Shown here piece after piece: positions 30,832-42,258 of a stretch of DNA of 42,258 nucleotides. Under the pieces are notes generated by a model that searched no databases, was not told where the DNA came from, and saw only the letters and a list, made by a program, of their open reading frames with translations. Within the stretch, counting starts at the first letter, position 1, and each line of letters starts with the position of its first letter. This DNA is from DASXMX01 sp036794395. GTDB lineage: Bacteria > Planctomycetota > Phycisphaerae > Tepidisphaerales > Tepidisphaeraceae. The DNA is taken from contig DAIRGS010000020.1 of assembly GCA_036794395.1 (NCBI GenBank), positions 1 through 42,258 of the forward strand, read 5' to 3'. The translations under genes were made by a program, and so were the position numbers.

Positions 30832-32262
30832 TCAGGACAGAATCTCGTTTACGACCCTACCGCTGACATCTGTCAAGCGATAGTCACGTCCACTATATCG
30901 ATAGGTTAGCTTCTCGTGATTCATGCCCATCAGATGAAGGATGGTGGCGTGGAGATCGTGGACGTGAACTTTATCCTGCTGGGCATACCAGCCGTATTCG
31001 TCGGTGGAGCCGTGAACCATGCCACCCTTCACACCGCCCCCGGCCAGCCACATCGTAAAGCCAAACGGATGATGCTCCCGCCCATCGCCATTCTCGGCGG
31101 TGGGCGTTCTGCCAAATTCGCCGCCCCAGACAACCAACGTTTCATCCAACAGGCCGCGGCTCTTAAGGTCTTTCAGCAACGCCGCCACGGGTTGATCGGT
31201 CGCGGCACAGTTGTTCGGCAGCTCGACATGGAGGTTGCCGTGCTGGTCCCAGAGCTGGCAACTGGATCGGTGGCTGGTCTGAGTGTGATAGACCTGAACC
31301 ATGCGAACGCCGCGTTCCACCAAGCGGCGGGCGAGCAGGCACTGCTTTCCGAAAATCTCGGTGGTGGGGTTGTCGACGCCATACAGCCTCTGCGTGGCGG
31401 GCGATTCGTTGGAAATATCGAACGCTTCGGGTGCTTCGGACTGCATGCGGAAGGCCAGCTCGAATGAAGCGATGCGGGCACTGAGGCGGCTGTCCTCCTG
31501 GCGGGTGGATTCGTGGATCTGGTTCAAACGCTTAAGGACGTCGAGCTGATCGCGCTGCTGGGATTGGGATAGACGTGCATTGGATAGATCGCTGATAGGG
31601 TTTTTCAGATCGGAAACAAGCGTTCCCTGATAAGCGGCGGGCAGAAAGCTGGAACTCCACAGTGGCGCACCCTGGGCCGGTTGGGCGGGGCTGAGAACGA
31701 CGAAGCCGGGAAGGTTTCGATTTTCGCTGCCCAGGCCATAGAGCAACCAAGAGCCCAGACTGGGCCGGCTGAAGGTTTGCTCGCCGGTGTTCATCTGGAG
31801 GCAGGCGCCGTTGTGATTGATGTTGTCGGCGACCATCGAACGGACGACGCAGATGTCGTCAACACAGGAGCCGATGTGCGGCAGCAGTTCCGACACTTCA
31901 GTTCCGCACTGGCCGCGCTTGCTGAATTTGTACTTCGAGCCCAGCAGGTTGCCCGTCTTGGTTCGCACAAGCGAGGGCATGGCGAATGGAAGGGGCTTGC
32001 CCGATTCGCGGGTGAGGCGGGGCTTGGGATCAAAGAGATCGACGTGGGAGGGACCGCCGGCCATGAAGAGGAAGATGACGTTCTTGGCACGGGGGGCGTA
32101 CAACGCAGGCCGCGGGGCGAGGGGATTTGCAGAGGATGTGTCGGCGGCAGCGGCTTCGCGCGCAAGGAGGTCGGCAAGTCCGAGGACACCGAAGCCGCTG
32201 GCGAATTGCTTAAGAGCTTGTCGGCGGGTTAGGGGGCGGGGGCCGTGTCCACTGCAAGGCAT
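30832..32262 (-). CDS. DUF1501 family protein with twin-arginine signal
   Basis: Starting at ATG 32262 (AGGAG upstream), 476 residues. The N-terminus carries a Tat-like signal (PLTRRQALKQFASGFGVLGLADLL). The body is an alkaline-phosphatase-superfamily-like DUF1501 domain with NVIFLFMAGGPSHVDLFDPKP near residue 65 and WGGEFGRTP and GREHHPFGFTMWLAGGG near the C-terminus. DUF1501 proteins are abundant in planctomycetes and nearly always follow a DUF1549/DUF1553 gene, as here; they are exported and their substrate is not established. The start codon is placed after the repeat-derived upstream frame. Confidence 0.9.
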   Translation of the reverse strand: MPCSGHGPRPLTRRQALKQFASGFGVLGLADLLAREAAAADTSSANPLAPRPALYAPRAKNVIFLFMAGGPSHVDLFDPKPRLTRESGKPLPFAMPSLVRTKTGNLLGSKYKFSKRGQCGTEVSELLPHIGSCVDDICVVRSMVADNINHNGACLQMNTGEQTFSRPSLGSWLLYGLGSENRNLPGFVVLSPAQPAQGAPLWSSSFLPAAYQGTLVSDLKNPISDLSNARLSQSQQRDQLDVLKRLNQIHESTRQEDSRLSARIASFELAFRMQSEAPEAFDISNESPATQRLYGVDNPTTEIFGKQCLLARRLVERGVRMVQVYHTQTSHRSSCQLWDQHGNLHVELPNNCAATDQPVAALLKDLKSRGLLDETLVVWGGEFGRTPTAENGDGREHHPFGFTMWLAGGGVKGGMVHGSTDEYGWYAQQDKVHVHDLHATILHLMGMNHEKLTYRYSGRDYRLTDVSGRVVNEILS

Positions 32263-32303
32263 TGATGACTCCTGATCATTCCGCTCTACGCAATTCAAGG
32301 CAA

Positions 32304-32486
32304 AGAGATTTAGCCGCAGATGACGCGGATGGCCGCAGATGGAAGCGAAGGCGATTGGTTTTGCTTGTGCGAGCTGTGCGTAATTCGCCCTCACCCCGGC
32401 CCTCTCCCGGGGGGAGAAGGGGGAAGAGCGCGGGTGCGAATTGCATTTTATCTGCGGCCATCTGCGTCATCTGCGGCTAAATCTCT
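32304..32486. repeat. Palindromic element with 36-bp arms
   Basis: The arms 32304-32339 and 32451-32486 are complementary with one mismatch (AGAGATTTAGCCGCAGATGA type). The centre contains a CCCTC...GAGGG-type palindrome. It lies between the DUF1549/DUF1553 and DUF1501 genes. Confidence 0.85.
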
Positions 32487-32493
32487 ATTTTCC

Positions 32494-34500
<2,007 letters not shown>

Positions 34501-37500
34501 GCTTGTTTATACCGCCGGTTTTCCAAAGCGTGTAGACAGTTGTTCAATTTCGCGCCAAGGCGGTCGACATGCTGATCCTGAAGCAAATTGAGGTGGCCGC
34601 CATCGACATCGCGAATATCCAGGCCGCCGCCCAATTCGCCCCAGCCGTTATCGGGGGCGTGAACAAGGAATTCGCGCCAGTCTTCACGGACTGTCGCTTT
34701 GAACAGCGTGATTCGAGCGCAAATGCGCCGGCTCTGATGCTTCATCCGGGCGATATCGCATGCTGAGCGAATGGTGGCTTCGAGTTGCGCCGCGCGATCA
34801 CCTGAAGCGGCAAAATTCTTCGGGCCAACATTATCACGATAATGCTGAATCGCAGCGTGGGGCCCCTGTTCAATCGCGCGCCTGGCATGAAGCCAGAGCC
34901 GCTGATAAAGGGGCTTTTGTCGAGCGGCGCTTGGCGCGAAGCCATCAAACTGCGCAAGCAGTTCCACTTGCTGGCCAGCCTCTTCAAGTTGTGCCGCTAT
35001 CTCGTGTGCAATGAGTCCGCCGAATGAATAGCCGCCCAGGCGATATGGGCCGTCTGGTTGAACTTCCCGCAGATGTCGGATGAAAGCCACGGCCATTTCT
35101 TCCACACGGGTCGGCACGCCCCCGCGAGATGTCAGCCCCTGAAGAAGCAACACATAGATAGGCTGCCGCTTATCCAGGCGTCGCGAGAGCGGCTCGAAGG
35201 TAAACGCATCGTTGGCAATTCCCGGAACACAAAACAGCGGAGCCCATTCCCCCGCCGCCCGCAGGGGCACCAGAACATCGTCGCTCAGCGCCCCATCGCC
35301 GGTGCCCAATGCCAAAGCAAGCTCGGCAACCGTGGGCGCGGTGAAGAGCTTTGCCAATGGCAGGTTCTGGCGGAACGCCTGGCGAATACGTTCGACCATC
35401 CGCACCGCAAGCAGGGAGTGTCCGCCGAGCTCAAAGAACGAATCGTTTACGCCAACAGCATCCGTTCCCAGCAGTTCCTTCCAGATCTCCAGAAGCTTCC
35501 GTTCGATTTCATTCCGCGGATTGGGTGATGAGGAGCGCGCGATGGACACATTCGGTTCGGGAAGAGCGGCTCGATCGATTTTGCCATTGGGGGTAAGCGG
35601 CATGGCACTCAGCGTCACGAATGCGGCCGGCACCATATAGGACGGAAGCAGGCCGGTGAGTTCCCGCCGAAGCATTTCAGTAGCCGCGTCTGCAACGACA
35701 TATGCCACTAACTTCTGATTGTGGTCGGCCCCATGGACAGCGACCACGCACTGCCGCACGCCCGGTTGTTTGGAGAGGGCCGCCTCGATCTCTTCAAGTT
35801 CGATACGAAAACCGCGCAGCTTCACTTGATGATCGATCCGGCCAAGACACTGAATCGACCCATCCGGATTCCACCGGCACAAGTCGCCCGTTCGATAGAC
35901 CCTCTGCGATGGATCGAACGGATCTGGCGTAAATCGCTCAGCAGTCAATTCGGGCCGATTGAGATATCCTCGGGCAAGCTTGATGCCGCCCACATAGAGT
36001 TCCCCATTCACGCCAGCCGGCACGGGCTCACGATTTCCATCGAGAATGTAAGCCCGCGTTCCACGTACCGGGCGGCCAATTGAAGGCGCGGCGTTGGCAT
36101 CGCCAGACGCTACACATCCTGTAGAAACAATTGAGTCCTCAGTGGGACCATACAGGTTGTAAACGGTTTCGATTCCCGGCAGCGAATAGCACTGGCGAAC
36201 AAGCGCACCTGGAACTGCTTCCGCGCCAAGAGCAATCGCCCGCAGCGATGCGGGCAGACGGCTGGTGCGAAGCAGTTCGGTCATTGCCGAAGGAGCGCAA
36301 ATCATCATCGTGACTTCAGTGGCCGCGGATGAATCGGGAAGTTCCAGCACGTTGTCGATCAGGATCGCCTTCCCGCCGCGTGTGAGGGGGATCAGCAGCT
36401 CGAATATCGACATGTCGAAGGAGATTGACGCGGCACAAAGGCCGCCGCGGACATGTTCATCGGCAAACGTGTCGCGCATCCACGTCGCCAGGGCCACCGC
36501 TCCGTGATGCTCGATGGCGACGCCTTTGGGCTTGCCCGTGGATCCGGATGTGAAGATCACATAGGCCAGGTTTGAGGAGTTCGAATGCGCATCGAGATTG
36601 TGCTTTGGACGGCGCGAAAGGGAGTTTTCAAGATCATCGAGTTGAACGACGAGCTGTCCCGGGCGCGCTTCGATCACGGAAGAAGTGTCGCGTTCGGCCA
36701 AAACGAACTGTGCGCGCGCATCATCCAGCATTGCGGCAAGGCGCGGGCGGGGGTAAGCCGGGTCGAGCGGCACGAATGCGCCGCCCGCCTTCCAAACGGC
36801 AAGAACCGCGACGACCCACCTTGGCGAGCGGCTCAGACAGATGCCGATCAGCTTCTCAGGCCCCGCGCCAAGCTCTCGCAAGTGCCAGGCGAGTTGATTC
36901 GCACGGGCATTGAGCTCCGAGTATGTCCAGCGTTCTTGACCATACACAAGTGCAACTGCATTGGGTGTTTTGGCGACCTGCTGCTCAAAGAAGTGTTGAA
37001 CCCCGATCGCGTCGAAATGATCCGATTCGAGGCGGGATCCGCTCCAATCATCGAGGATCTGGGTTCGCTCCCGCGCAGTCAGCAGCGGGAGATGCGCGAT
37101 GGTCTGTTCAGCGTTTGCGGCAATGCCCGCCAGGATCGTCTCAAAATGACCCGCCATCCGCCGGATCGTCGACGATTCGAATAGATCGGTGCGATATTCG
37201 ATCGCGCAGCTCATCTGGCCCGCGCCATCCGGCCGCATAAGCAGCGTTAGATCAAACCGAGATACGCCAAGGTCGATTTCTTCCAGATCGGCCGACAGCC
37301 CCTTCGGCGCTGCGGCGGTGAAAGGCACGTTGTGAAAATTAAATACCACATCGAATAGCGGTGAGCGGCTCAGTTCGCGCGGCACCTTCAGTTCCTCGAC
37401 AAGCTGCTCGAACGGCATCTGCTGATGTGCGAGCAATTCCAGCGTTCGCGCCTTGGTACGCTCCAGCAGATCGACGAAGCGCTCATCGGGATGAACCGTC

Positions 37501-38519
37501 ATTCGCACGGGAAGAATATTGACGAACAGCCCGATCAATGCTTCGCTGTCCACCCGAGATCGCCCGGCCAGTGGCGTGCCGATGACGATGTCCTGCCGGG
37601 CGGTGTAACGATGTAACAAGACATGGAATGCCGCCTGAGCGACCATGAACGGTGTCGCCCCCCGAGTCCTACTCAGTTGCTCGATCGCGGAGGTTAGCTC
37701 GCGCGGCATCGTCCACGTGTGTGTCGCACCGGCATGGGTTCCCATCGCCGGGCGGAAATGATCCGCAGGCAATTCGATCGGCCGGGGCTGATCGCGCATC
37801 GTTTCAAGCCAATAATCCCGATGCTGCGAGATGGCACTGGATTGCGTTTGCGCGAGCTGCCACCGCGAAAAGTGTCCGTACGTGATGTCCAGCGGTGGTA
37901 AGTTCGCGGCTTTGCAATCGCGCGCCGCGTCATAAAACGCCGCCAGCTCTTTAAGCAGAACGCCCACCGACCAACGATCCGACACGATGTGGTGCACGAT
38001 CAGGATCAGCAGATATTCATCATCCGCCACCCGGAGGATCATTGCTCGAAACAACGGGCCGGTGGCAAGATCAAAAGGCTCCCGCCCGAACTGCATTGCC
38101 AGACGGCGCTCTTCGGCGGCGCGCACTTCACTTGGCACATGCCGCATATCCACGACCGGAATCTCCGGCTCAAACGCCGGAACGCTAATGGCGATCGGAC
38201 CCCGCGGATCGGCTTCAAATCTGATTCGAAGCGACTGGTGTCGTCTGATGATTCCGGCGAAGGCTCGCCGCAGAATGGCCGGATCAAGCGGCCCGCGAAA
38301 CCGGATGCCGTGGGCGTTGTTGTAAATGTGCGATGCGCCGACAAGCTGATCTAGGAACCACAGGCGGCGCTGGGCGAGAGATGCATCGAAACGATCGAGT
38401 TCGCCGGGTGCCGAAGCCGCCCCGCCACGAAGGCGCGCCTCCAAAAGCTTTCGCTTGGCGTCGGAGAGCTTTTCGATTCGGTTTTCGATGCCGGTCATTT
38501 TGATACGTCCGGGCGAATG

Positions 38520-39398
38520 TCAGGCCACGGCCTGCGTGGACGGGGTGCGAAACGGCGGCTGCTGGTCGCGACGGGCGAGGCTGTCGCTCAATCGCGCATT
38601 ACACGCCGAGAGGTTCGCCATCGCGCTCACCGGCAGCCGTCCGTCCATCTGCTTGAGGTGTTGCAGCGCCCCTTCGATCGCCTCCTGTGCGGCAAACAGG
38701 CAAGGCGTCGAGTAGTTCACAAGGGAAACGCCCGCCTCCATCAGCTGCCCGAGGCTGCACGCCGGGGATTTTCCGCCGGCAATCTGGTTAAACATCAGCG
38801 GCTTGGCGATGCGCGATTTGATGCGCGGAAGAAGTTCCAGCGATTCAATCCCATCGACCAGAACCGCATCGGCCTCGGTGGCATCGAATGCCTGGGCACG
38901 GCGTAGTCGCTCGGCATCATCAGTCGCATCGGTGCGGGCAACCACGAACATGTTGCCGCGTGCCTTGAGCACGCGATCGAGCTTCACAAGGAACTCATCG
39001 AGTTCCATGATCTGCTTTCCGCCCACATGGCCGCAACGACGCGGCCGCTTCTGATCTTCCAGCACAACACCCGATGCCCCCGCCCGCGCCAGGGATGAAA
39101 CAACATGTGCCGCTACTTCAGGATCGCCATACCCGTCGTCGATATCGACGAGAATGTGATGCGTCGGCAGCACCAGCCGCAGGCGCTGCACGAACGCCAC
39201 CATGTCCGACCAGGTAATGAAGCCGATGTCCGGCAAACCGTAGTGGCTTGCGGAAAACCCAAAACCGCTGACAAAGATCGCATCATAATGCCGGGCCGCC
39301 AGCGATGCCGAGAACACGTCGTAAACGCCCAGAAAGCATGTGATCTTTCGACCTGAGATCGCAGTCCGCAGCGCGTTGCCAAACGTTTGATTCGTCAC
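38520..39398 (-). CDS. ICL/PEP-mutase superfamily lyase
   Basis: The 292-residue protein starts with GTG overlapping the upstream stop (GTGA). The TIM-barrel motifs are clear: VDIDDGYGD (84-92, metal site) and EDQKRPRRCGHVGGK (114-128). The CGH motif marks the lyase branch (isocitrate, methylisocitrate and related 2-hydroxy acid lyases); PEP mutases have an EDKxxxxxNS pattern instead. It probably cleaves or forms a C-C bond in a small carboxylic acid that feeds the A-PCP or NRPS. It is only 21 bases upstream of the NRPS. Exact substrate unknown. Confidence 0.85.
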   Translation of the reverse strand: MTNQTFGNALRTAISGRKITCFLGVYDVFSASLAARHYDAIFVSGFGFSASHYGLPDIGFITWSDMVAFVQRLRLVLPTHHILVDIDDGYGDPEVAAHVVSSLARAGASGVVLEDQKRPRRCGHVGGKQIMELDEFLVKLDRVLKARGNMFVVARTDATDDAERLRRAQAFDATEADAVLVDGIESLELLPRIKSRIAKPLMFNQIAGGKSPACSLGQLMEAGVSLVNYSTPCLFAAQEAIEGALQHLKQMDGRLPVSAMANLSACNARLSDSLARRDQQPPFRTPSTQAVA

Positions 39399-41308
39399 TT
39401 TACATCTCCTCCACCGATCGATTCGAGCATGCGTTGGGCTTCTTCATCTGTCATCGATTCGATATCCGCCAACATGTCTTCGACATCGTTTGGTTCCGCC
39501 GTTACGAGTGCACTTGCTTCGATCGCTTTAGCCACGGCGCCCAGGGTTCGCGTTGTAAAAAACACAGGCATCGGCAGGTCGCGCTGCATTTGTCCGTGAA
39601 TACGTGCGATCACCTGGGCCGCAAGAACCGAATCGCCACCCAGCGCGAAGAAATCGTCGCCTGTTTTTACCGACTTGATCTTGAGCACTTCGCACCAGAT
39701 TGCGGCGAGCGTTCGCTCGAACTCCGTTTGCGGCGCACCGCCGGCTGAAGCTTCCGCCACCTTCGGCGCACTTCCATCGAGCCCAAGTTTCGCCGCCAGA
39801 CCAATGCGCTGCGGCTTGCCAGTTGGCCCTTTGGGGATCTCATCGAGAATCAACACCCGACGCGGCACTTTGAAACCCGCCAGCCGGGTTGCGGCAAAGT
39901 TCATCAACTCGATGTCAGTTGTCTCGCTCCCCTTCCGCAGCACGACCGCCGCCCCGATCTCTTCTCCAAGTCGTGCATCGGGAATTGCAAAACACAGTGC
40001 GGCCTGCACCGAAGGATGATCCAACAGCACTTCGTCGATCTCTCGCGGAGAAATCTTTTCGCCCCCGCGATTGATGATCTCTTTCAGCCGACCCGCCAGA
40101 AACAGGTATCCATCCCCATCAATGTGCCCCAAATCCCCGGTGCGAAGCCACCCATTCGTGAATGCACTTTGATTGGCCGCAGGGTTATTCTGATAGCCCG
40201 GCGTCACGTTCGCCCCCCGAATGACCACCTCCCCGCGCTGGCCGGTGGGGAGAATGTCACCCGCGTCGTTCATCACCGCCACATCCGGGCCCGCCGGCAA
40301 TCCAACCGATCCAAATTTCCGCACGCCCGGGGGCAACGGGTTGCAGCACATCTGATGGGCCGCCTCGGTCATGCCATACGCCTCAACCACCGGCACGCTA
40401 AATACCCGCTCCAACTCCTGCGCAACCTGTGGCGGCAACGCCGCCGATGACGATCGCACAAAACGCAATCTCGAATTGCCTCGATCAAATTCCCCCGCTT
40501 CGGGCCTGGCAACGATTGCCTGGTGCATCGTTGGCACCGCGGTGTACCAGGTGGGATTGAACTCCCCCAGGCGTTCCCAGAATCGCGTTGCCACAAATCC
40601 CTCGCTGCACGCGACGCTCCCCCCCGCTGCCAGCGACGAAAGCAACGCCGCGACCAACCCATGAATATGAAACAGCGGCATCACATTGAGGCAACAATCT
40701 TCAGGTGTAAGCGAAAGCCAGTTGCTGATGTTGTGCGCTGACGCGCCTAAATTGGCCTGGGTCAGCGGCACGATTTTCGGCCGCGATGTGGTTCCACTGG
40801 TGTGAAGAATCAAAGCCGTGTCCTGCGGCCCCGGCGCATCGATTGCACGGTCACCCAGTGCCGATCCGTGCAGAAATATTTTGCCTGCAATGGTTTCGTC
40901 GGCAGTCAGCTCGATTAACGAAATGCCGCGCGCCCTTGCCGCGGCCACTGCATCGCCTTCAACCCCACGCAATACGATCAATGCTTTGGCGTTGAGATCC
41001 GAGAGGTAGAAATCGAATTCGGCCGTGCGATACCCAGGGTTAAGGGGTGCCGCGATAGCGCACATCGTCACACCCAAAAACGCCGCCGCCATCTCCGGCC
41101 CATTGGGCAGCACGATCGCCACCCGATCGCCTTTCCCAATCCCCAACGCCCGAAGCTCATCCGCCAGCCGGCGCGACTGCTCATAGAGTCCCGCGTAGCT
41201 GAGCGCGTGCCGCCCTGTGGCCAACAGCGCGGGCTCGGCGGCGTACCGCTGCGCCTGAGCTTCCAGCAAATTGTGGATCGTATTGAATGGCGAAACGTCT
41301 TTGCGCAC
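39395..41308 (-). CDS. Acyl-adenylating enzyme fused to a carrier protein (A-PCP)
   Basis: I place the start at GTG 41308, with AGGAAA upstream; a longer frame exists but would overlap the PfkB gene and lacks similarity. The 637 residues comprise an AMP-binding domain (about 10-510; HTSGTTSRPK 169-178, YGMTEAAHQM, GEVVIRG, RTGDLGHIDGDGYLFLAGRLKEIINRGGEKISP) most like acyl-CoA/oxalate-CoA ligases, and a PCP/ACP with FFALGGDSVLAAQV (Ser560). The tail (DVEDMLADIESMTDEEAQRML) resembles docking segments. It would activate a carboxylic acid and load it on its own carrier for the NRPS C domain. Confidence 0.9.
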   Translation of the reverse strand: MRKDVSPFNTIHNLLEAQAQRYAAEPALLATGRHALSYAGLYEQSRRLADELRALGIGKGDRVAIVLPNGPEMAAAFLGVTMCAIAAPLNPGYRTAEFDFYLSDLNAKALIVLRGVEGDAVAAARARGISLIELTADETIAGKIFLHGSALGDRAIDAPGPQDTALILHTSGTTSRPKIVPLTQANLGASAHNISNWLSLTPEDCCLNVMPLFHIHGLVAALLSSLAAGGSVACSEGFVATRFWERLGEFNPTWYTAVPTMHQAIVARPEAGEFDRGNSRLRFVRSSSAALPPQVAQELERVFSVPVVEAYGMTEAAHQMCCNPLPPGVRKFGSVGLPAGPDVAVMNDAGDILPTGQRGEVVIRGANVTPGYQNNPAANQSAFTNGWLRTGDLGHIDGDGYLFLAGRLKEIINRGGEKISPREIDEVLLDHPSVQAALCFAIPDARLGEEIGAAVVLRKGSETTDIELMNFAATRLAGFKVPRRVLILDEIPKGPTGKPQRIGLAAKLGLDGSAPKVAEASAGGAPQTEFERTLAAIWCEVLKIKSVKTGDDFFALGGDSVLAAQVIARIHGQMQRDLPMPVFFTTRTLGAVAKAIEASALVTAEPNDVEDMLADIESMTDEEAQRMLESIGGGDVK

Positions 41309-41480
41309 TCCGGCTACTTTCCTGATGTTTTGGCAATCAACCCCTGCTTCTATCTTGATCGGCTGCGACCGCGGCGGCAGATAACGCGCTCGGTCATAAA
41401 TGGCGTTTCCAGCGCGTCCTGATAAATTACGAAGTTTTAACGTTGGCGGCCAGTACCAATTTTTATGAATTTCCGGAGAT

Positions 41481-42258
41481 TCAAGACGATCGTTGCAGCA
41501 TCTTGAGGTCGCTGGGAATGGCGGGTGTGGCACCATGCTGCGAACACACATAAGCGGCAACGCGTGCGGCGTGGCGCCCAATATCCGCCAGCGGCATACG
41601 GTTCAGAAAGCCCAGAGCCAGTGAAGCGGTAAACGCATCTCCCGCACCAACAGTATCCGCAATCGCAACGTTGATCGGCGACTGATGCGCGGCTGGCCCT
41701 GCTGCCGGGTAGATCGAACTCCCCGCCGCCCCACGCGTGAGCGCAACAGCGCGAAGCGAATAGCGTCCGATAAGCGTTCGGATCGCTTTCTCCTCGTCGG
41801 ACCCGATCTCAAACAACTGCGTGACAACCGGCAGTTCCTGATCATTGAGCTTAAGAACGTTCGCCAAACCTAATAACTGTTCGATCAACTCGCGCGTGTA
41901 ATAGTGCTGTCGAAGGTTGGTGTCGAAGATGCGAAGACACCCGGCGTCCGTTGCGCAGATAAACGATTGAATCGCTTGCCTCGACTCAGCGGATCGCTGC
42001 CCAAGCGATCCAAAACAGACGCAATCCGCCCGACGCGCCAAGTCAATCATCGCCGGGCTTTGCGAAATGTGATCCCACGCAACGTGCTCGTGAATCACAT
42101 ACTCAGGAACACCCTTTTCATCCAGCTTCACATCCACCCTGCCCGTTGGATGCGCAGCATCCACCCCCACACAGGTGCGATCGACTCCCAATCCATCCAG
42201 ACGCCCGAGAATCTCCCGCCCCAATTCATCATCCCCCACCCGGCTTACCACCGCCCCC
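41481..42258 (-). CDS. PfkB-family sugar kinase, N-terminus beyond the window
   Basis: The frame stays open to the window edge; the visible 258 or so residues begin with AVVSRVGDDELGREIL, which normally lies about 40-50 residues into PfkB kinases, so the N-terminus with the GG substrate motif is cut off. The C-terminal signature DTVGAGDAFTA with the catalytic Asp is intact. Fructokinase-like or another ribokinase-family sugar kinase, phosphorylating a sugar with ATP. It is 172 bases upstream of the A-PCP gene on the same strand. Whether it belongs to the NRPS unit is open. Confidence 0.88.
   Translation of the reverse strand, partial: GAVVSRVGDDELGREILGRLDGLGVDRTCVGVDAAHPTGRVDVKLDEKGVPEYVIHEHVAWDHISQSPAMIDLARRADCVCFGSLGQRSAESRQAIQSFICATDAGCLRIFDTNLRQHYYTRELIEQLLGLANVLKLNDQELPVVTQLFEIGSDEEKAIRTLIGRYSLRAVALTRGAAGSSIYPAAGPAAHQSPINVAIADTVGAGDAFTASLALGFLNRMPLADIGRHAARVAAYVCSQHGATPAIPSDLKMLQRSS

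Noticed and set aside
38520..39398. PEP phosphonomutase and hence a phosphonate cluster
   Set aside because: The active-site loop reads EDQ...CGHVGGK, typical of lyases; the PEP mutase motif EDKxxxxxNS is absent and no phosphonopyruvate decarboxylase is near.
41309..41581. Longer N-terminus for the A-PCP protein
   Set aside because: It would overlap the PfkB gene by about 100 bases and shows no AMP-ligase similarity; the GTG at 41308 begins right before the conserved domain.

Overview
The window looks like part of a Planctomycetota chromosome. Evidence: a DUF1549/DUF1553 plus DUF1501 gene pair, a secreted protein with a planctomycete-type 'LESRxLLS' N-terminal motif, GC-rich coding, and many long palindromic intergenic repeats. 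The class (for example Phycisphaerae) is not decided by what is visible. There is no rRNA, CRISPR array, integrase or transposase.

Left part (1-16.5 kb): two small minus-strand genes including a CxxCH protein, a small membrane protein, a secreted LEPR-XLL-type protein, typA/bipA, then a plus-strand Cu/Ag efflux operon (small Cys/His-rich secreted protein, CusB-like adaptor, CusA-like RND pump, CusC-like outer-membrane factor). An ECF-type sigma factor with a downstream anti-sigma-like membrane protein follows on the minus strand.

Middle (16.7-23.5 kb): a DUF433 protein, a VWA protein preceded by what looks like the C-terminal remnant of a DUF5682 protein, a BRCT-pentapeptide protein, a GNAT acetyltransferase, and a plus-strand membrane cluster (YuaF/NfeD-like protein with an Asp-rich repeat, flotillin-like SPFH protein, two-helix ion channel).

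Centre of interest (23.5-30.5 kb, all minus strand): read 5' to 3', 29 tRNA genes (30483 to 26639) that together cover all 20 amino acids, then an 86-residue unknown protein, two tRNA-like RNAs each closed by a long terminal stem, a TROVE/Ro60-like protein with a C-terminal VWA domain, and a 140-residue unknown protein. The two tRNA-like RNAs have the architecture of bacterial Y RNAs (a Ro-binding stem plus a tRNA-like module). Many tRNAs are odd: class I tRNA-Leu, class II tRNA-Cys, four with C33 instead of U33, bulged acceptor stems, and a tRNA-His without encoded G-1. I propose a self-contained Ro/Y-RNA/tRNA-array unit, possibly a reserve or quality-control tRNA supply. The gene order is seen; the function is inferred.

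Right part (30.8-42.3 kb, minus strand): a PfkB kinase cut by the window edge, then a compact run of acyl-adenylating A-PCP protein, ICL/PEPM-superfamily lyase and a C-A-PCP-TE NRPS with overlapping or near-contiguous frames, followed by DUF1549/DUF1553 and DUF1501 genes. The NRPS end overlaps the DUF1549 start by 34 bases.
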